NCBI RefSeq assembly: GCF_012999535.1 | Contig: NZ_JABBWV010000002.1 | Coordinates: 62,001-126,000 of the forward strand | DNA: 64,000 bases | Origin: Microbispora sp. H11081 | Lineage (GTDB): Bacteria; Actinomycetota; Actinomycetes; Streptosporangiales; Streptosporangiaceae | Reading direction: 5' to 3' | Part shown: positions 28,788 to 37,640 of the stretch, piece after piece | How positions within the stretch are numbered: position 1 is the first letter of the stretch | Layout of the letters: each line of letters starts with the position of its first letter | Made by a program: the position numbers and the translations under genes | Notes under the pieces: model-generated | Told to the model about the DNA's origin: nothing | The model's database searches: none | The model's input: only the letters and a program-made list of their open reading frames with translations

Positions 28788-29003
28788 GTGGCTGAGACTC
28801 TGAAGAAGGGCACCCGGGTGACCGGGGCCGACCGGGAAAAGCTGGCCGCCGATCTCAAGAAGCGGTACGCCGCGGGTGAGAGCATCCGCGCGCTGGCCGC
28901 CTCCACGGGCAGGTCGTACGGGTTCATCCACCGCATCCTGAGCGAGTCCGGAGTGACTCTGCGCGGGCGCGGCGGCGCGACCCGGGGCAAGTCGAAGCGC
29001 TAA
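28788..29003 (+). CDS. Small helix-turn-helix DNA-binding protein
   Basis: 71 aa. A helical domain REKLAADLKKRYAAGESIRALA then STGRSYGFIHRILSESG forms a compact resolvase-like HTH, followed by a basic Gly/Arg/Lys tail (RGRGGATRGKSKR). The GTG 28788 start has an excellent GGAGGT at 28779-28784, so it is well translated. Size and charge suggest a nucleoid-associated or small regulatory DNA-binding protein common in actinomycetes. Target unknown. Confidence 0.85.
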   Translation: MAETLKKGTRVTGADREKLAADLKKRYAAGESIRALAASTGRSYGFIHRILSESGVTLRGRGGATRGKSKR

Positions 29004-29202
29004 CGATCCACCTCAAGACGCGCGACCGCAGCCGCTCGTTCCTGCAGGAGGAGCGACCGCGTCCGGCTCGCCAGAACGATATTCGGTAAGCTCGGGCGCG
29101 ACCGCGAGATGGACAGGAGGGCGGACGCCGGCACGGACGGTGCGCCGCACCGGACCGGCCGTGCGAGGCGACGCCGCTCCGCACAGGACGCAGGAGCATG
29201 GC

Positions 29203-30069
29203 ATGGCGGAAGCGGCAGTGGGGGGGAATCCGGAGCACGTCCCCGAGACGGGCGGCGGCTCCGATGTGTCGACGATCTCGGCGGCGGAGCCGGCCGAGGT
29301 CGGAGTGCGCTTCGAGGTGGACGGCGAGATCGCGACCGTCACCTTGGACCGGCCGGACAAGCGCAACGCGCAGACGTTCGCCACCTGGTCGGCCCTGGCC
29401 CGGATAGGGGAGACCCTTCCGGAGCAGGTGAGAGTGGTCGTGGTCAGAGGCGAGGGGCCGTCCTTCTCAGCCGGGATCGACCTGCGGATGTTCAAACCAG
29501 AGGGGGTGCCCGGGCAGGGGTCGTTCTCGAGCGCCGCCGCGCTCGGCGACACGGAGTTCGAGCAGCGGATCGAGGAGGCCCAGAAAGGCTTCCTGTGGCT
29601 GCGCAGGCCGGAGATCGTGTCGATCGCCGCCGTGCAGGGCCACGCGATCGGGGCGGGCTTCCAGCTCGCGCTCGCGTGTGACCTGCGGGTCGTCGCGGAC
29701 GACGTGAGGTTCTGCATGAAGGAGCCCGCGCTGGGGTTGGTTCCCGACCTGACCGGGACCAAGCCCCTGACCGACATCGTGGGCGTTCCCCGGGCCATCG
29801 AGATTTGCCTGACCGCGCGTACCGTGGGGGCCGCCGAGGCCGTACGGCTCGGCCTGGCCGAGCTCGCGGTGCCCGTGTCCGAGCTGGCCCAGGCCGTGGA
29901 CGACCTGGCCGCCGCGCTGCTGGCGACCGACCGCGCCGCCGCGGCCGCAACCAAGAGGCTGCTGCGGGCCGCGCCGGGACGCACGCTGGAGGAGCAGGCC
30001 GCCGCCGAGCGTGCCGAGCAGGTCGCGCGCATCCGAGCGCTCTTCGGGGGAGTTTCCGCGCCGAACTGA
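29203..30069 (+). CDS. Enoyl-CoA hydratase/isomerase family protein
   Basis: 288-aa crotonase-fold protein. After a variable about 40-residue N-terminus come ATVTLDRPDKRNAQT, the oxyanion-hole strand VVRGEGPSFSAGIDLRMF and the second loop GHAIGAGFQLALACDLRV. The usual hydratase glutamates are not clear: FCMKEPALGLVPD supplies one Glu at the common position. Substrate unknown; could act in fatty or amino acid breakdown. ATG 29203 has AGGAG six bases upstream. Confidence 0.88.
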   Translation: MAEAAVGGNPEHVPETGGGSDVSTISAAEPAEVGVRFEVDGEIATVTLDRPDKRNAQTFATWSALARIGETLPEQVRVVVVRGEGPSFSAGIDLRMFKPEGVPGQGSFSSAAALGDTEFEQRIEEAQKGFLWLRRPEIVSIAAVQGHAIGAGFQLALACDLRVVADDVRFCMKEPALGLVPDLTGTKPLTDIVGVPRAIEICLTARTVGAAEAVRLGLAELAVPVSELAQAVDDLAAALLATDRAAAAATKRLLRAAPGRTLEEQAAAERAEQVARIRALFGGVSAPN

Positions 30070-30195
30070 CGGCGGTGCTCGCGCCGGATCGGGGGCCGGC
30101 GTACTCGTGGCGCCTGCGGGCGCTGTTCGCTTCGAGCTGACCGGGGAATCGGGGGAGGCCTCCCACTGCTGCACGCCTGGGAGGATGTACCACAT

Positions 30196-32082
30196 ATGTC
30201 GATGATGAACGGAGGCTACGGCTTCCAGGCGATGCGGTCCTTACGGCGAGACAGCTCCGTGACCAAGGAGCGGATCGCGCCGGGGACCGTACGGCGCATC
30301 GCCGCCTACGCCCGGCCGTTCCGCAGGCAGATCGCCGGTTTCCTCGCGCTGGTCGTGGTCGACGCGGTCATCGTGGTCGCCAACCCGCTGCTGATGAAGG
30401 CGATCATCGACTACGGCATCACCCCCGGGCGGGTCGACGTGGTGGTGTGGCTCGCCGTGACGATCGGAGCGCTCGCGGTGCTGGACGCCGGGCTCGGCCT
30501 GCTGCAGCGCTGGTTCTCCGCGCGCATCGGCGAGGGCCTGATCTACAACCTGCGCACGGAGGTCTTCGACCACGTGCAGCGCATGCCGGTGGCGTTCTTC
30601 ATGCGCGCCCAGACCGGCGCGCTCGTCTCCCGGCTGAACACCGACGTCATCGGGGCGCAGCGGGCCCTCACCAGCACGCTGTCGTCCGTGGTGTCGAACG
30701 TCGTCAGCCTGGTCATGGTGCTCGCCACCATGCTCGTGCTGTCGTGGCAGGTCACGCTGGTCGCGCTGGTGCTGCTGCCGATCTTCATCTTCCCGGCCAA
30801 GTGGGTCGGCCGGCGGATGTCCGCGCTGACCCGCGAGCAGATGCAACTCGACGCGGAGATGAGCTCGGTGATGACCGAGCGGTTCAACGTCGCGGGGGCC
30901 ATGGTCGCCAAGCTGTACGGCAGGCCGGACGACGAGGCGGCCCACTTCTCCGAGCGCGCGGGCCGGGTCCGCGACGTGGGGGTGACCGTCGCCATGTACG
31001 GCGCAGTGTTCCGCATCGCGCTCGGCCTGGTCGCCGCTCTGGCGACCGCGCTCGTCTACGGCATCGGCGGCGTGCTCGCGATCTCCGGGGCCTTCGCGCT
31101 CGGCACCCTGGTCGCCCAGTCGTCCCTGCTCATGCGCCTGTACGGCCCGCTGACCAGCCTGTCGAACGTCCACGTGGACGTGATGACGGCGCTGGTGAGC
31201 TTCGACCGGGTCTTCGAGGTGCTCGACCTCAAGCCGATGGTGGCCGAGAAGCCGGACGCCCGGCCGATCCCCGACGGGCCGGTCACGATCGAGTTCGACG
31301 ACGTCCGCTTCCGCTACCCGGCCGCGTCCGAGGTGTCGCTGGCGTCGCTGGAGTCGGTGGCCCGCCCGGACACCGGGCCCTCGCAGGAGGTGCTGAAGGG
31401 TGTGACGTTCACCGCGCACCCGGGCGAGCTGGTGGCGCTCGTCGGCCCCTCGGGCGCGGGCAAGACCACCATCACCTCGCTGGTGTCCCGCCTCTACGAC
31501 GTGGACGAGGGCGCCGTGCGCCTCAACGGCGTGGACGTCCGCGACGCCACCCTCGACGGCATCAAGGAGACCGTCGGCGTCGTCATGCAGGACGCCCACC
31601 TGTTCCACGACACGATCGGCGCCAACCTCCGCTACGCCCGTCCCGAGGCGACCGACGAGGAGGTCTGGGAGGCGCTGCGCGCGGCCCAGATCGCCGACCT
31701 GGTGAAGAACCTTCCCGAGGAGCTGGAGACGGTCGTCGGCGACCGCGGCTACCGGCTGTCGGGAGGGGAGAAGCAGCGCATCGCCCTGGCCAGGCTCCTG
31801 CTGAAGGCGCCGCGGGTGGTGGTGCTCGACGAGGCCACCGCCCACCTGGACTCCGAGTCCGAGGCGGCGGTGCAGCAGGCGCTGAAGACGGCCCTGCGGG
31901 GCAGGACGTCGCTGGTGATCGCCCACCGGCTGTCGACCATCCGCGAGGCCGACACGATCCTGGTGATCGAGGACGGCAGGGTCGCGGAACGGGGGCGGCA
32001 CGAGGAACTGCTGGAGCGGGGCGGCGCCTACGCCGAGCTGTACCGCACCCAGTTCACCGGCGCGGACCAGGACGGGTCCTGA
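30196..32082 (+). CDS. ABC exporter, membrane domain fused to ATPase
   Basis: 628-aa half-transporter that would work as a homodimer (MsbA/multidrug type). Six membrane helices lie within about residues 45-330, with the NTDVIGAQRAL coupling region; the ATPase domain has Walker A GPSGAGKTTI, Q-loop VMQDAHLFHDTI, signature LSGGEKQRIAL, Walker B VVVLDEATAHLD and switch IAHRLSTI. A short extra loop (SLASLESVARPDTGPSQ, about 378-395) sits in the first beta-strands. GGGAGG lies upstream of ATG 30196. Cargo unknown. Confidence 0.93.
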   Translation: MSMMNGGYGFQAMRSLRRDSSVTKERIAPGTVRRIAAYARPFRRQIAGFLALVVVDAVIVVANPLLMKAIIDYGITPGRVDVVVWLAVTIGALAVLDAGLGLLQRWFSARIGEGLIYNLRTEVFDHVQRMPVAFFMRAQTGALVSRLNTDVIGAQRALTSTLSSVVSNVVSLVMVLATMLVLSWQVTLVALVLLPIFIFPAKWVGRRMSALTREQMQLDAEMSSVMTERFNVAGAMVAKLYGRPDDEAAHFSERAGRVRDVGVTVAMYGAVFRIALGLVAALATALVYGIGGVLAISGAFALGTLVAQSSLLMRLYGPLTSLSNVHVDVMTALVSFDRVFEVLDLKPMVAEKPDARPIPDGPVTIEFDDVRFRYPAASEVSLASLESVARPDTGPSQEVLKGVTFTAHPGELVALVGPSGAGKTTITSLVSRLYDVDEGAVRLNGVDVRDATLDGIKETVGVVMQDAHLFHDTIGANLRYARPEATDEEVWEALRAAQIADLVKNLPEELETVVGDRGYRLSGGEKQRIALARLLLKAPRVVVLDEATAHLDSESEAAVQQALKTALRGRTSLVIAHRLSTIREADTILVIEDGRVAERGRHEELLERGGAYAELYRTQFTGADQDGS

Positions 32083-32091
32083 CCACGGCCC

Positions 32092-32970
32092 TCAGCGGTA
32101 GCCGAGGCGGGTGAGCTCGTCCCTGGCGACCTTCTCCACCAGCTCGGCGTCCCCGGCCGACAGCCGCCCCCGCCAGCTCCCCGGCCGGGGGACCCGTGCG
32201 CCGTACAGCGCGATCGTGGAGACCTTGGTCTCCAGGAAGGACGACACCGCGTCGATGGCCTCTCCCGGCGCGGTCACCATGTCCTCGTACCGCAGGGTGA
32301 GCAGGTGCTCGGGGGGCAGTTCGCGGCGCAGTGCCGCGCTCAGCCGTACGGCGCCGCGCCAGCGCAGGGCGCACTTGCCCGCGGGCGGCATCCGCGCCCA
32401 GCGCTCGCGGTGCTCGGCCGAGCGCACGCCGAGGAACGGGTTGGGAAACTCGGCGTCCTCGCTCAGCATGTGGGGCTTGACCCAGGTCATGCAGGCGGGG
32501 TCGGCCAGCATGTCGGCGACCACGTCGCGGCCGTCCCGGATGATCTGGATGAACCGGGCGTCGGGGAACGCCCGCAGCAGCACGGGCGCGCTGTAGAGCA
32601 GATCGGGGCTGGCGTCGCCGAACCGGGACAGCGCGCCGGGCTCCGCGCAGGGGCCGGCGCCGACGATGCCGCCCGCCTCCCGGCAGGCGGTCGTGCACTC
32701 GGCGCACGCCGCGGGGACCACCTGCCAGGCCTCCGCGAGCACGTCGCGCAGCACCTGCGGGGCGCCGCCGCTACGGGCGATCGACGGTCTCCTGGCGAAG
32801 GCGTAGACGACCCGCGCCACCGGACCCCTGCCCATGGTCATGTGGAAGCCGGGCGAGCGCTTGAGCGCACGGCCCAGCAGGTCCGCGCCGGAGTGCGGGG
32901 CGGCGACCACGAACACCGGACGGCGGACCTTGACACCGTTGACCACGAGGATGTGCGTCGGAGGTCGCAT
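32092..32970 (-). CDS. Sulfotransferase-like protein
   Basis: 292-aa PAPS-dependent sulfotransferase family protein. The 5'-phosphosulfate loop is VFVVAAPHSGADLLGRAL (about residues 18-35, normally R-S-G-T/S) and the 3'-phosphate site is ARFIQIIRDGRDVVADML. A Cys-rich insert (CAECTTACREAGGIVGAGPC) at about 88-107 is unusual and could bind metal. ATG 32970 is chosen as the frame upstream is basic and non-coding-like. It diverges from the LD-carboxypeptidase gene with only 31 bases between starts. Confidence 0.82.
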   Translation of the reverse strand: MRPPTHILVVNGVKVRRPVFVVAAPHSGADLLGRALKRSPGFHMTMGRGPVARVVYAFARRPSIARSGGAPQVLRDVLAEAWQVVPAACAECTTACREAGGIVGAGPCAEPGALSRFGDASPDLLYSAPVLLRAFPDARFIQIIRDGRDVVADMLADPACMTWVKPHMLSEDAEFPNPFLGVRSAEHRERWARMPPAGKCALRWRGAVRLSAALRRELPPEHLLTLRYEDMVTAPGEAIDAVSSFLETKVSTIALYGARVPRPGSWRGRLSAGDAELVEKVARDELTRLGYR

Positions 32971-32988
32971 AGATACCGCTAAGTCTGA

Positions 32989-33004
32989 CACCCTTTGAAG
33001 GGTG
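32989..33004. promoter_or_regulatory. 16-bp palindrome over the LD-carboxypeptidase start codon
   Basis: CACCCTT-TG-AAGGGTG is a perfect 7-bp inverted repeat whose right arm ends with the GTG start at 33002. It lies in the 31-bp divergent gap, so a bound protein could block both genes; an RNA hairpin at the start codon is another reading. Confidence 0.5.
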
Positions 33005-33964
33005 AGCGAGCGCTTCCGCGACGGGGCGGGCGGTGACGCCTCGATAACGGTACCGGTCCTGCCCCGGCGGCTGCGGCCCGGCGACACGGTCGCTCTGGTC
33101 GCGCCGGCCGGCCCGGTCGATCCCGTACGGCTGGAGCGCGGCACCGAGGTCCTGGAAGGGCTTGGGCTGCGGGTCGTGCACGGGGCGTCGATCCTCGCCC
33201 GGGACGGCTACCTCGCCGGGCCGGACGTCGCACGGGCGGCCGACCTGCGGGACGCGTGGTGCGATCCAGGGGTGGCGGCGGTCGTGTGCGCCAGGGGCGG
33301 CTACGGCGTGACCCGGCTGCTCGGGCTGCTCGACTGGGACGCGATGGCGGCGGCCGGGCCGAAGATCCTGCTCGGGTCGAGCGACATCACCGCGCTGCAC
33401 CGGGCCTTCGCCGAGCGACTCGGCCTGGCGACGCTGTTCGGGCCGATGCCGGCGACCGAGACGATCGGCGGCCCTGAGGGGCCGGAGCCTGCCACTTTCG
33501 CGCACCTGCGCGAGGCGCTGTTCGAGGGCGGCGCGCCCGCGCCCGTCACCGGCGACCGGGTGATCGTGCCAGGCCGGGGCGAGGGCAGGCTTACCGGGGG
33601 CAACCTGGCGCTGCTCGCCGCCCTGTGCGGCACGCCGTACGCGCTGCGGGCGCGGGGCCGTGTCGTGCTGCTGGAGGACGTGACCGAGGAGCCGTACCGG
33701 ATCGACCGTATGGTGACGCAACTGCTGCAGGCGGGCTGTCTCGACGGCGCGGCGGGCATCGCGCTGGGGTCATGGGTGGACTGCGGAGACCCGCTGCCCA
33801 TGCTGGCGGAACGCCTTGCTCCGCTGGGCGTGCCGATCGTCGCGGGCCTGCCCGTCGGGCACGGCGCACCACAGATGGCGATGTGGTTGGAGACGAATGT
33901 GGCTATCGATACCGAATTGTGCTCTATCTCGGGCACTTTCCGCGACTCAGACGCGGCAACCTGA
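33002..33964 (+). CDS. LD-carboxypeptidase, peptidase family S66
   Basis: 320-aa serine peptidase that trims the terminal D-Ala from the tetrapeptide of recycled muropeptides, or a related microcin-immunity-type peptidase. Family motifs: RLRPGDTVALVAPAGPVDP at the N-terminus, ARGGYGVTRLL, nucleophile Ser in LGSSDITALH, Glu in LLEDVTEEPYRIDRM and His in LPVGHGAPQMA. No signal peptide, so it is cytoplasmic. The GTG 33002 start lies inside a palindrome. Confidence 0.92.
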   Translation: MSERFRDGAGGDASITVPVLPRRLRPGDTVALVAPAGPVDPVRLERGTEVLEGLGLRVVHGASILARDGYLAGPDVARAADLRDAWCDPGVAAVVCARGGYGVTRLLGLLDWDAMAAAGPKILLGSSDITALHRAFAERLGLATLFGPMPATETIGGPEGPEPATFAHLREALFEGGAPAPVTGDRVIVPGRGEGRLTGGNLALLAALCGTPYALRARGRVVLLEDVTEEPYRIDRMVTQLLQAGCLDGAAGIALGSWVDCGDPLPMLAERLAPLGVPIVAGLPVGHGAPQMAMWLETNVAIDTELCSISGTFRDSDAAT

Positions 33965-34007
33965 GACGCGCCCGGACGCACCCGGGCGGTGGCGAAGGGA
34001 TGGTGCG

Positions 34008-34913
34008 TTGGGACTCTTGCGGCGACTGCTCAGCCGGACGCGGCCAGAACATCCCGCCCCTAGATCCGTAGAGGACGTCGACCTCGACTCCCTGCTCGCC
34101 CTGGTCGCCGAGACAATGGGCTACGCCTGCGGGTTCGCGGCCGACGGCACGTCGCTGACGCTGACCTCGCCCGACCGCGAGCGGGTCGTGAACCTCGTCG
34201 GCCTGCGCAGGGAGGCCGGCCGCCGCAGCCGCGAGGACTGGCCGATGCTGGTCTCCGAGCACCTGGCCCACGCCGTCTCCGGCGAGCCCTTTGACGCGTG
34301 CAACCTCACGCCGATCAAGCCGCTGCTGCGCACCCGGGTCCACGCCGCCGACGACCCCGCCTTCCCCGACCCCTCCCGGATCATCGGCCGCCACCTCAGC
34401 GCCGACCTCATCGAGGTGCTGACCGTCGGCGCCCGGCCGGTGCGCCCGGAGGAGGCGTTCTGCTGGCCGATCCCGCCGGCCGAGGCGCTCGACGTGGCCA
34501 TCGGCAACGCCCTGACCGACGAGCGGCCCGTCGTGTCGCGCCTCGACCTCGGCGGCACCGAGGTGTCGCTGCTGACCGCGCCCAGCGCCGCGGCCCACCT
34601 GCGCCGCCTGCCCGCGTACACGGAGGTGCCCGAGGACGGCATGCTCGCCGTGCTGCCGCACCGCGGCATGATCGCGGTGCATCCGGTGGCCGGCATCGGC
34701 GTCGTCCGCGCGATCGAGCGCCTGCGCATCTTCGCCCACCGGGAGCACGGCGGCCGGGCCGACGGACTCAGCCCGCACGTGTACTGGTGGCGCAGGGGCA
34801 AGCTGACCCGCATCCAGGCCGACCTCGTCAGCCACGACGGGCAGACCCGCCTGGTCGTCGCCCCGCCGCCGGAGTTCGCCCGGCTGCTGGCCCGCATCGC
34901 CGGCCAGCCGTAG
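34008..34913 (+). CDS. Hypothetical protein, 301 aa
   Basis: I do not recognise this protein. TTG 34008 (MGLLRRLLSRTRPEHP) has GAAGGGA seven bases upstream. It is soluble, with a basic start and then mixed alpha/beta sequence; noticeable segments are DLDSLLALVAETMGYACGF, DGMLAVLPHRGMIAVHPVAG and a C-terminal LSPHVYWWRRGKLTRIQAD. No Cys cluster, nucleotide loop or signal peptide is seen. A remote likeness to DUF1444 proteins is possible but weak. It ends 16 bases before the convergent GH15 gene. Confidence 0.75.
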   Translation: MGLLRRLLSRTRPEHPAPRSVEDVDLDSLLALVAETMGYACGFAADGTSLTLTSPDRERVVNLVGLRREAGRRSREDWPMLVSEHLAHAVSGEPFDACNLTPIKPLLRTRVHAADDPAFPDPSRIIGRHLSADLIEVLTVGARPVRPEEAFCWPIPPAEALDVAIGNALTDERPVVSRLDLGGTEVSLLTAPSAAAHLRRLPAYTEVPEDGMLAVLPHRGMIAVHPVAGIGVVRAIERLRIFAHREHGGRADGLSPHVYWWRRGKLTRIQADLVSHDGQTRLVVAPPPEFARLLARIAGQP

Positions 34914-34929
34914 GGACTGCCGGACACGC

Positions 34930-36687
34930 TCAGGGGCTGAGCGCCAGGGCGGTGCGGATCAGGTGGATGTGGGTGAAGGCCTGGGGGAAGTTGCCGAGTT
35001 GGCGGCGCGCCACGGGGTCGTACTCCTCGGCCAGGAGGCCGACGTCGTTCGACAGGGCGACGAGGCGTTCGAACAGCTCCACGGCCTCGTCGTGCCGCCC
35101 GGTCAGGGCGCGGGCCTCGGCTAGCCAGAAGCTGCAGGCGAGGAAGGCGCCTTCGCCGCCCGGCAGGCCGTCGACGGGGTTGTCCTCCGCGAGCGGGTAG
35201 CGCAGGACGAAGCCGTCGGTCATGAGCTCGCGTTCGATTGCCTCGATGGTTCCGATGACGCGGGGGTCGTCGGGCGGCAGGAAGCCGACGATCGGGATCT
35301 GCAGGAGCGCGGCGTCCAGTTCGCGTGAGCCGTAGGACTGGGTGAAGGTGTTGCGTCCCGGGTCGAAGCCCTTGTCGCAGACCTCGGCGTGGATGCGGTC
35401 GCGCAGCGCGCGCCAGCGCTCCACGTCGCCGCGCCTGCCCAGCTCCTCGATGACGCGGACCATGCGGTCGGCCGCGACCCACGCCATGACCTTGGAGTGG
35501 ACGAAATGGCGGCGGGGGCCGCGCACCTCCCACAGCCCCTCGTCGGGCTGGTCCCAGTTGTGCTCGAAGAACTCCATGATCTTGGTGACGAGGGCCCAGG
35601 CGTGGTCGTCGGGTCCCATGCCCTGCTTGCGCGCCTGGTAGAGGGCGTCGACGAACTCCCCGTAGATGTCGAGCTGCAGTTGCGTCGCCGCGCCGTTGCC
35701 GATCCGCACGGGCCCCGAGTTCTCGTAGCCGGGCAGCCAGTCGAGCGTCATCTCCGGCAGCCGGCGCTCGCCGGCCACGCCGTACAGGACCTGTACGTCC
35801 TCGGGGCGGCCGGCGATGGCGCGCAGCAGCCAGGAACGCCAGGCGTCCGCCTCCTCGACGTATCCAGAACCGGTCAGCGCGTCGAGCGTCATCGCCGCGT
35901 CGCGCAGCCAGCAGTAGCGGTAGTCCCAGTTGCGCACCCCGCCCAGGTGCTCGGGCAGGGAGGTGGTCGGCGCGGCGACGATGCCGCCGGTCGGGCTGTA
36001 GGTGAGGGCCTTGAGCGTGATGAGCGAGCGGACCACGGCGTCGCGCCACGGGCCCTGGTGACCGCAGTGGGAGACCCACTCCTCCCACATGAGCCTGGTC
36101 TCCGTGAGCTGCTCCAGCGGGTCGATCCGCTCCGGCTCCGGCTGGTGGGAGGGGTGCCAGGTGAACACGAAAGGCACCCGCTCACCGGCGGAGACGGTGA
36201 ACGTCGCCTCGTGCCGGTAGTCGCTCCCCCGCAGATGGACGGGGGAGTGGATCCAGACCGAGTCGGGGCCGCCCACGGCGTGCAGGTGCCCGTCGGTGCG
36301 CCGCACCCAGGGGACGATGCGGCCGTAGTCGAACCGGATGCGGATCTCGGTCGTCATCTCCACGGTCCCCGACAGGCCCTCCACGATCCGTACGAGATCG
36401 GGGTTCGCGTGCCGGGGCGGCATGAAGTCGATCACCTTGACCGCGCCCGTGGGCGTCTCCCAGACGGTCTCCAGGATGAGCGTGTCCTCGACGTACGAGC
36501 GGCGCGTGGCCTGCTCCTGCCCCACGGGGGCCAGCCGCCAGAAGCCGTTGGTCTCGTCGCCGAGCAGGCGGGTGAAACAGGAGGGGGAGTCGAAGCGGGG
36601 CAGGCAGAGCCAGTCGATCGAGCCGTTCCGGCCGACGAGGGCGGCCGACTGCATGTCGCCCACGAGTGCGTAGTCCTCGATCCGCAT
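34930..36687 (-). CDS. GH15-family glucosidase (trehalase/glucoamylase-like)
   Basis: 585-aa cytoplasmic protein, one of the GH15 proteins abundant in actinobacteria, some of which are trehalases in mycobacteria. An N-terminal beta domain (IEDYALVGDMQSAALVGRNGSIDWLCLPRFDSPSCF) is followed by the (alpha/alpha)6 catalytic barrel with NWDYRYCWLRDAAMTLDAL and DEGLWEVRGPRRHFVHSKVM, and a C-terminal LLAEEYDPVARRQLGNFPQAF motif holding the conserved Glu. No signal peptide. Substrate is probably trehalose or a short alpha-glucan. Confidence 0.9.
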   Translation of the reverse strand: MRIEDYALVGDMQSAALVGRNGSIDWLCLPRFDSPSCFTRLLGDETNGFWRLAPVGQEQATRRSYVEDTLILETVWETPTGAVKVIDFMPPRHANPDLVRIVEGLSGTVEMTTEIRIRFDYGRIVPWVRRTDGHLHAVGGPDSVWIHSPVHLRGSDYRHEATFTVSAGERVPFVFTWHPSHQPEPERIDPLEQLTETRLMWEEWVSHCGHQGPWRDAVVRSLITLKALTYSPTGGIVAAPTTSLPEHLGGVRNWDYRYCWLRDAAMTLDALTGSGYVEEADAWRSWLLRAIAGRPEDVQVLYGVAGERRLPEMTLDWLPGYENSGPVRIGNGAATQLQLDIYGEFVDALYQARKQGMGPDDHAWALVTKIMEFFEHNWDQPDEGLWEVRGPRRHFVHSKVMAWVAADRMVRVIEELGRRGDVERWRALRDRIHAEVCDKGFDPGRNTFTQSYGSRELDAALLQIPIVGFLPPDDPRVIGTIEAIERELMTDGFVLRYPLAEDNPVDGLPGGEGAFLACSFWLAEARALTGRHDEAVELFERLVALSNDVGLLAEEYDPVARRQLGNFPQAFTHIHLIRTALALSP

Positions 36688-36937
36688 CCCGCCACGCTAC
36701 CCGGCTCGGGCCTTCCCCCACATCCGCGGTTCGATCGCGCGCGATCGAATGGCTTTACCGCCGTGGCAAGGCGAACGTAATCTTTTCCTTCGCCGCTTCT
36801 CGCCGATAGTCGACCGGACCCTGCGACGCCTCGGCCTCGACACCTCGGGCCTGGCGGCCGTACGCGAGATGCGCGACACGTTGGAGGGCCGTCGAGCCCA
36901 GTTGGACCAGGGCTTCTTCCACGCGTTCGGAGAACAT

Positions 36938-37528
36938 GTGACGAGTTCTGCCGCGGTTCGGGCGATGGCTCTCATCGGTGCGGTGCTATCGCTGACAGGG
37001 TGCCAGCACAGCGAGAAAAAGGCGGTCGACCAGGATCCCCTTCCGACGGTGGCAGAGCCTCCGTACGTGTGCGGCTACATCCCGACGAGAGCGGTGGAAC
37101 TCATGACCGGCGTACGCGACCCGTTGGTGCGGGGGTCCTTCGACCTCTCGGTGGCCGACGGTCTCGGGGCGGGCGGTTGCGCCGTTTACCAGCCCGAGGG
37201 TGAGCGTCTCCAGTTGCTGCAGATCCAACTGACACCCGGAGGATTCCGAGAAGCTGTGGAGGAGCAAGTCGCCGCCGGAGCGTCGCCCTTGCCGGAGATC
37301 GTGCCGGGGGCCGTCGGGTACTACTTCGCCTCTGCCCATGGCGAGGACAACGACGCCCACGCACTTCTCGTACGGGGGAAGGCGGAGATCAACATAGCGC
37401 TGGAGATAGGCGTCGAGGGGCGGGACAACGCGGCTGATGTGCTGGCGCTGATGAAGCTGATCGCGCCAAGGCTGATCACGGACGCGAGCGCTCCGTCGGC
37501 GAGTCCGTCCGCTTCGGGGAAAGGCTGA
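36938..37528 (+). CDS. Predicted lipoprotein, DUF3558-like
   Basis: 196 aa. The N-terminus MTSSAAVRAMALIGAVLSLTGC is a lipoprotein signal with lipobox LTGC (C22 lipidated). The exported part has two Cys (YVCGYIP and AGGCAVYQ) spaced as in DUF3558 lipoproteins and ends in a Ser/Pro/Ala tail. GGAGA at 36929-36933 supports GTG 36938. The frame is also open back to 36749 with coding-like third positions from about 36790, so a longer form or the remains of an older gene is possible. Function unknown. Confidence 0.72.
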   Translation: MTSSAAVRAMALIGAVLSLTGCQHSEKKAVDQDPLPTVAEPPYVCGYIPTRAVELMTGVRDPLVRGSFDLSVADGLGAGGCAVYQPEGERLQLLQIQLTPGGFREAVEEQVAAGASPLPEIVPGAVGYYFASAHGEDNDAHALLVRGKAEINIALEIGVEGRDNAADVLALMKLIAPRLITDASAPSASPSASGKG

Positions 37529-37640
37529 CCGGCTGACGGGGGCGTTGGCACCCGATCCGCTGTAGGCCGCGCGGTCAGGCGCTGCTCCGGCTTCTCGCCG
37601 AGGGCCGTCGCGACGACCCCGGCGGGCAGGCCATCCTTCG

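Noticed and set aside
34121-36088. Minus-strand frame of 655 codons overlapping the GH15 gene
   Set aside because: Composition is Arg/Ala/Gly-rich without domains, and the GH15 protein is in another frame of the same strand.
36697-36937. Separate small gene on the minus strand upstream of GH15
   Set aside because: The translation is Arg-rich with no ribosome site; it is the shadow of the plus-strand open frame.
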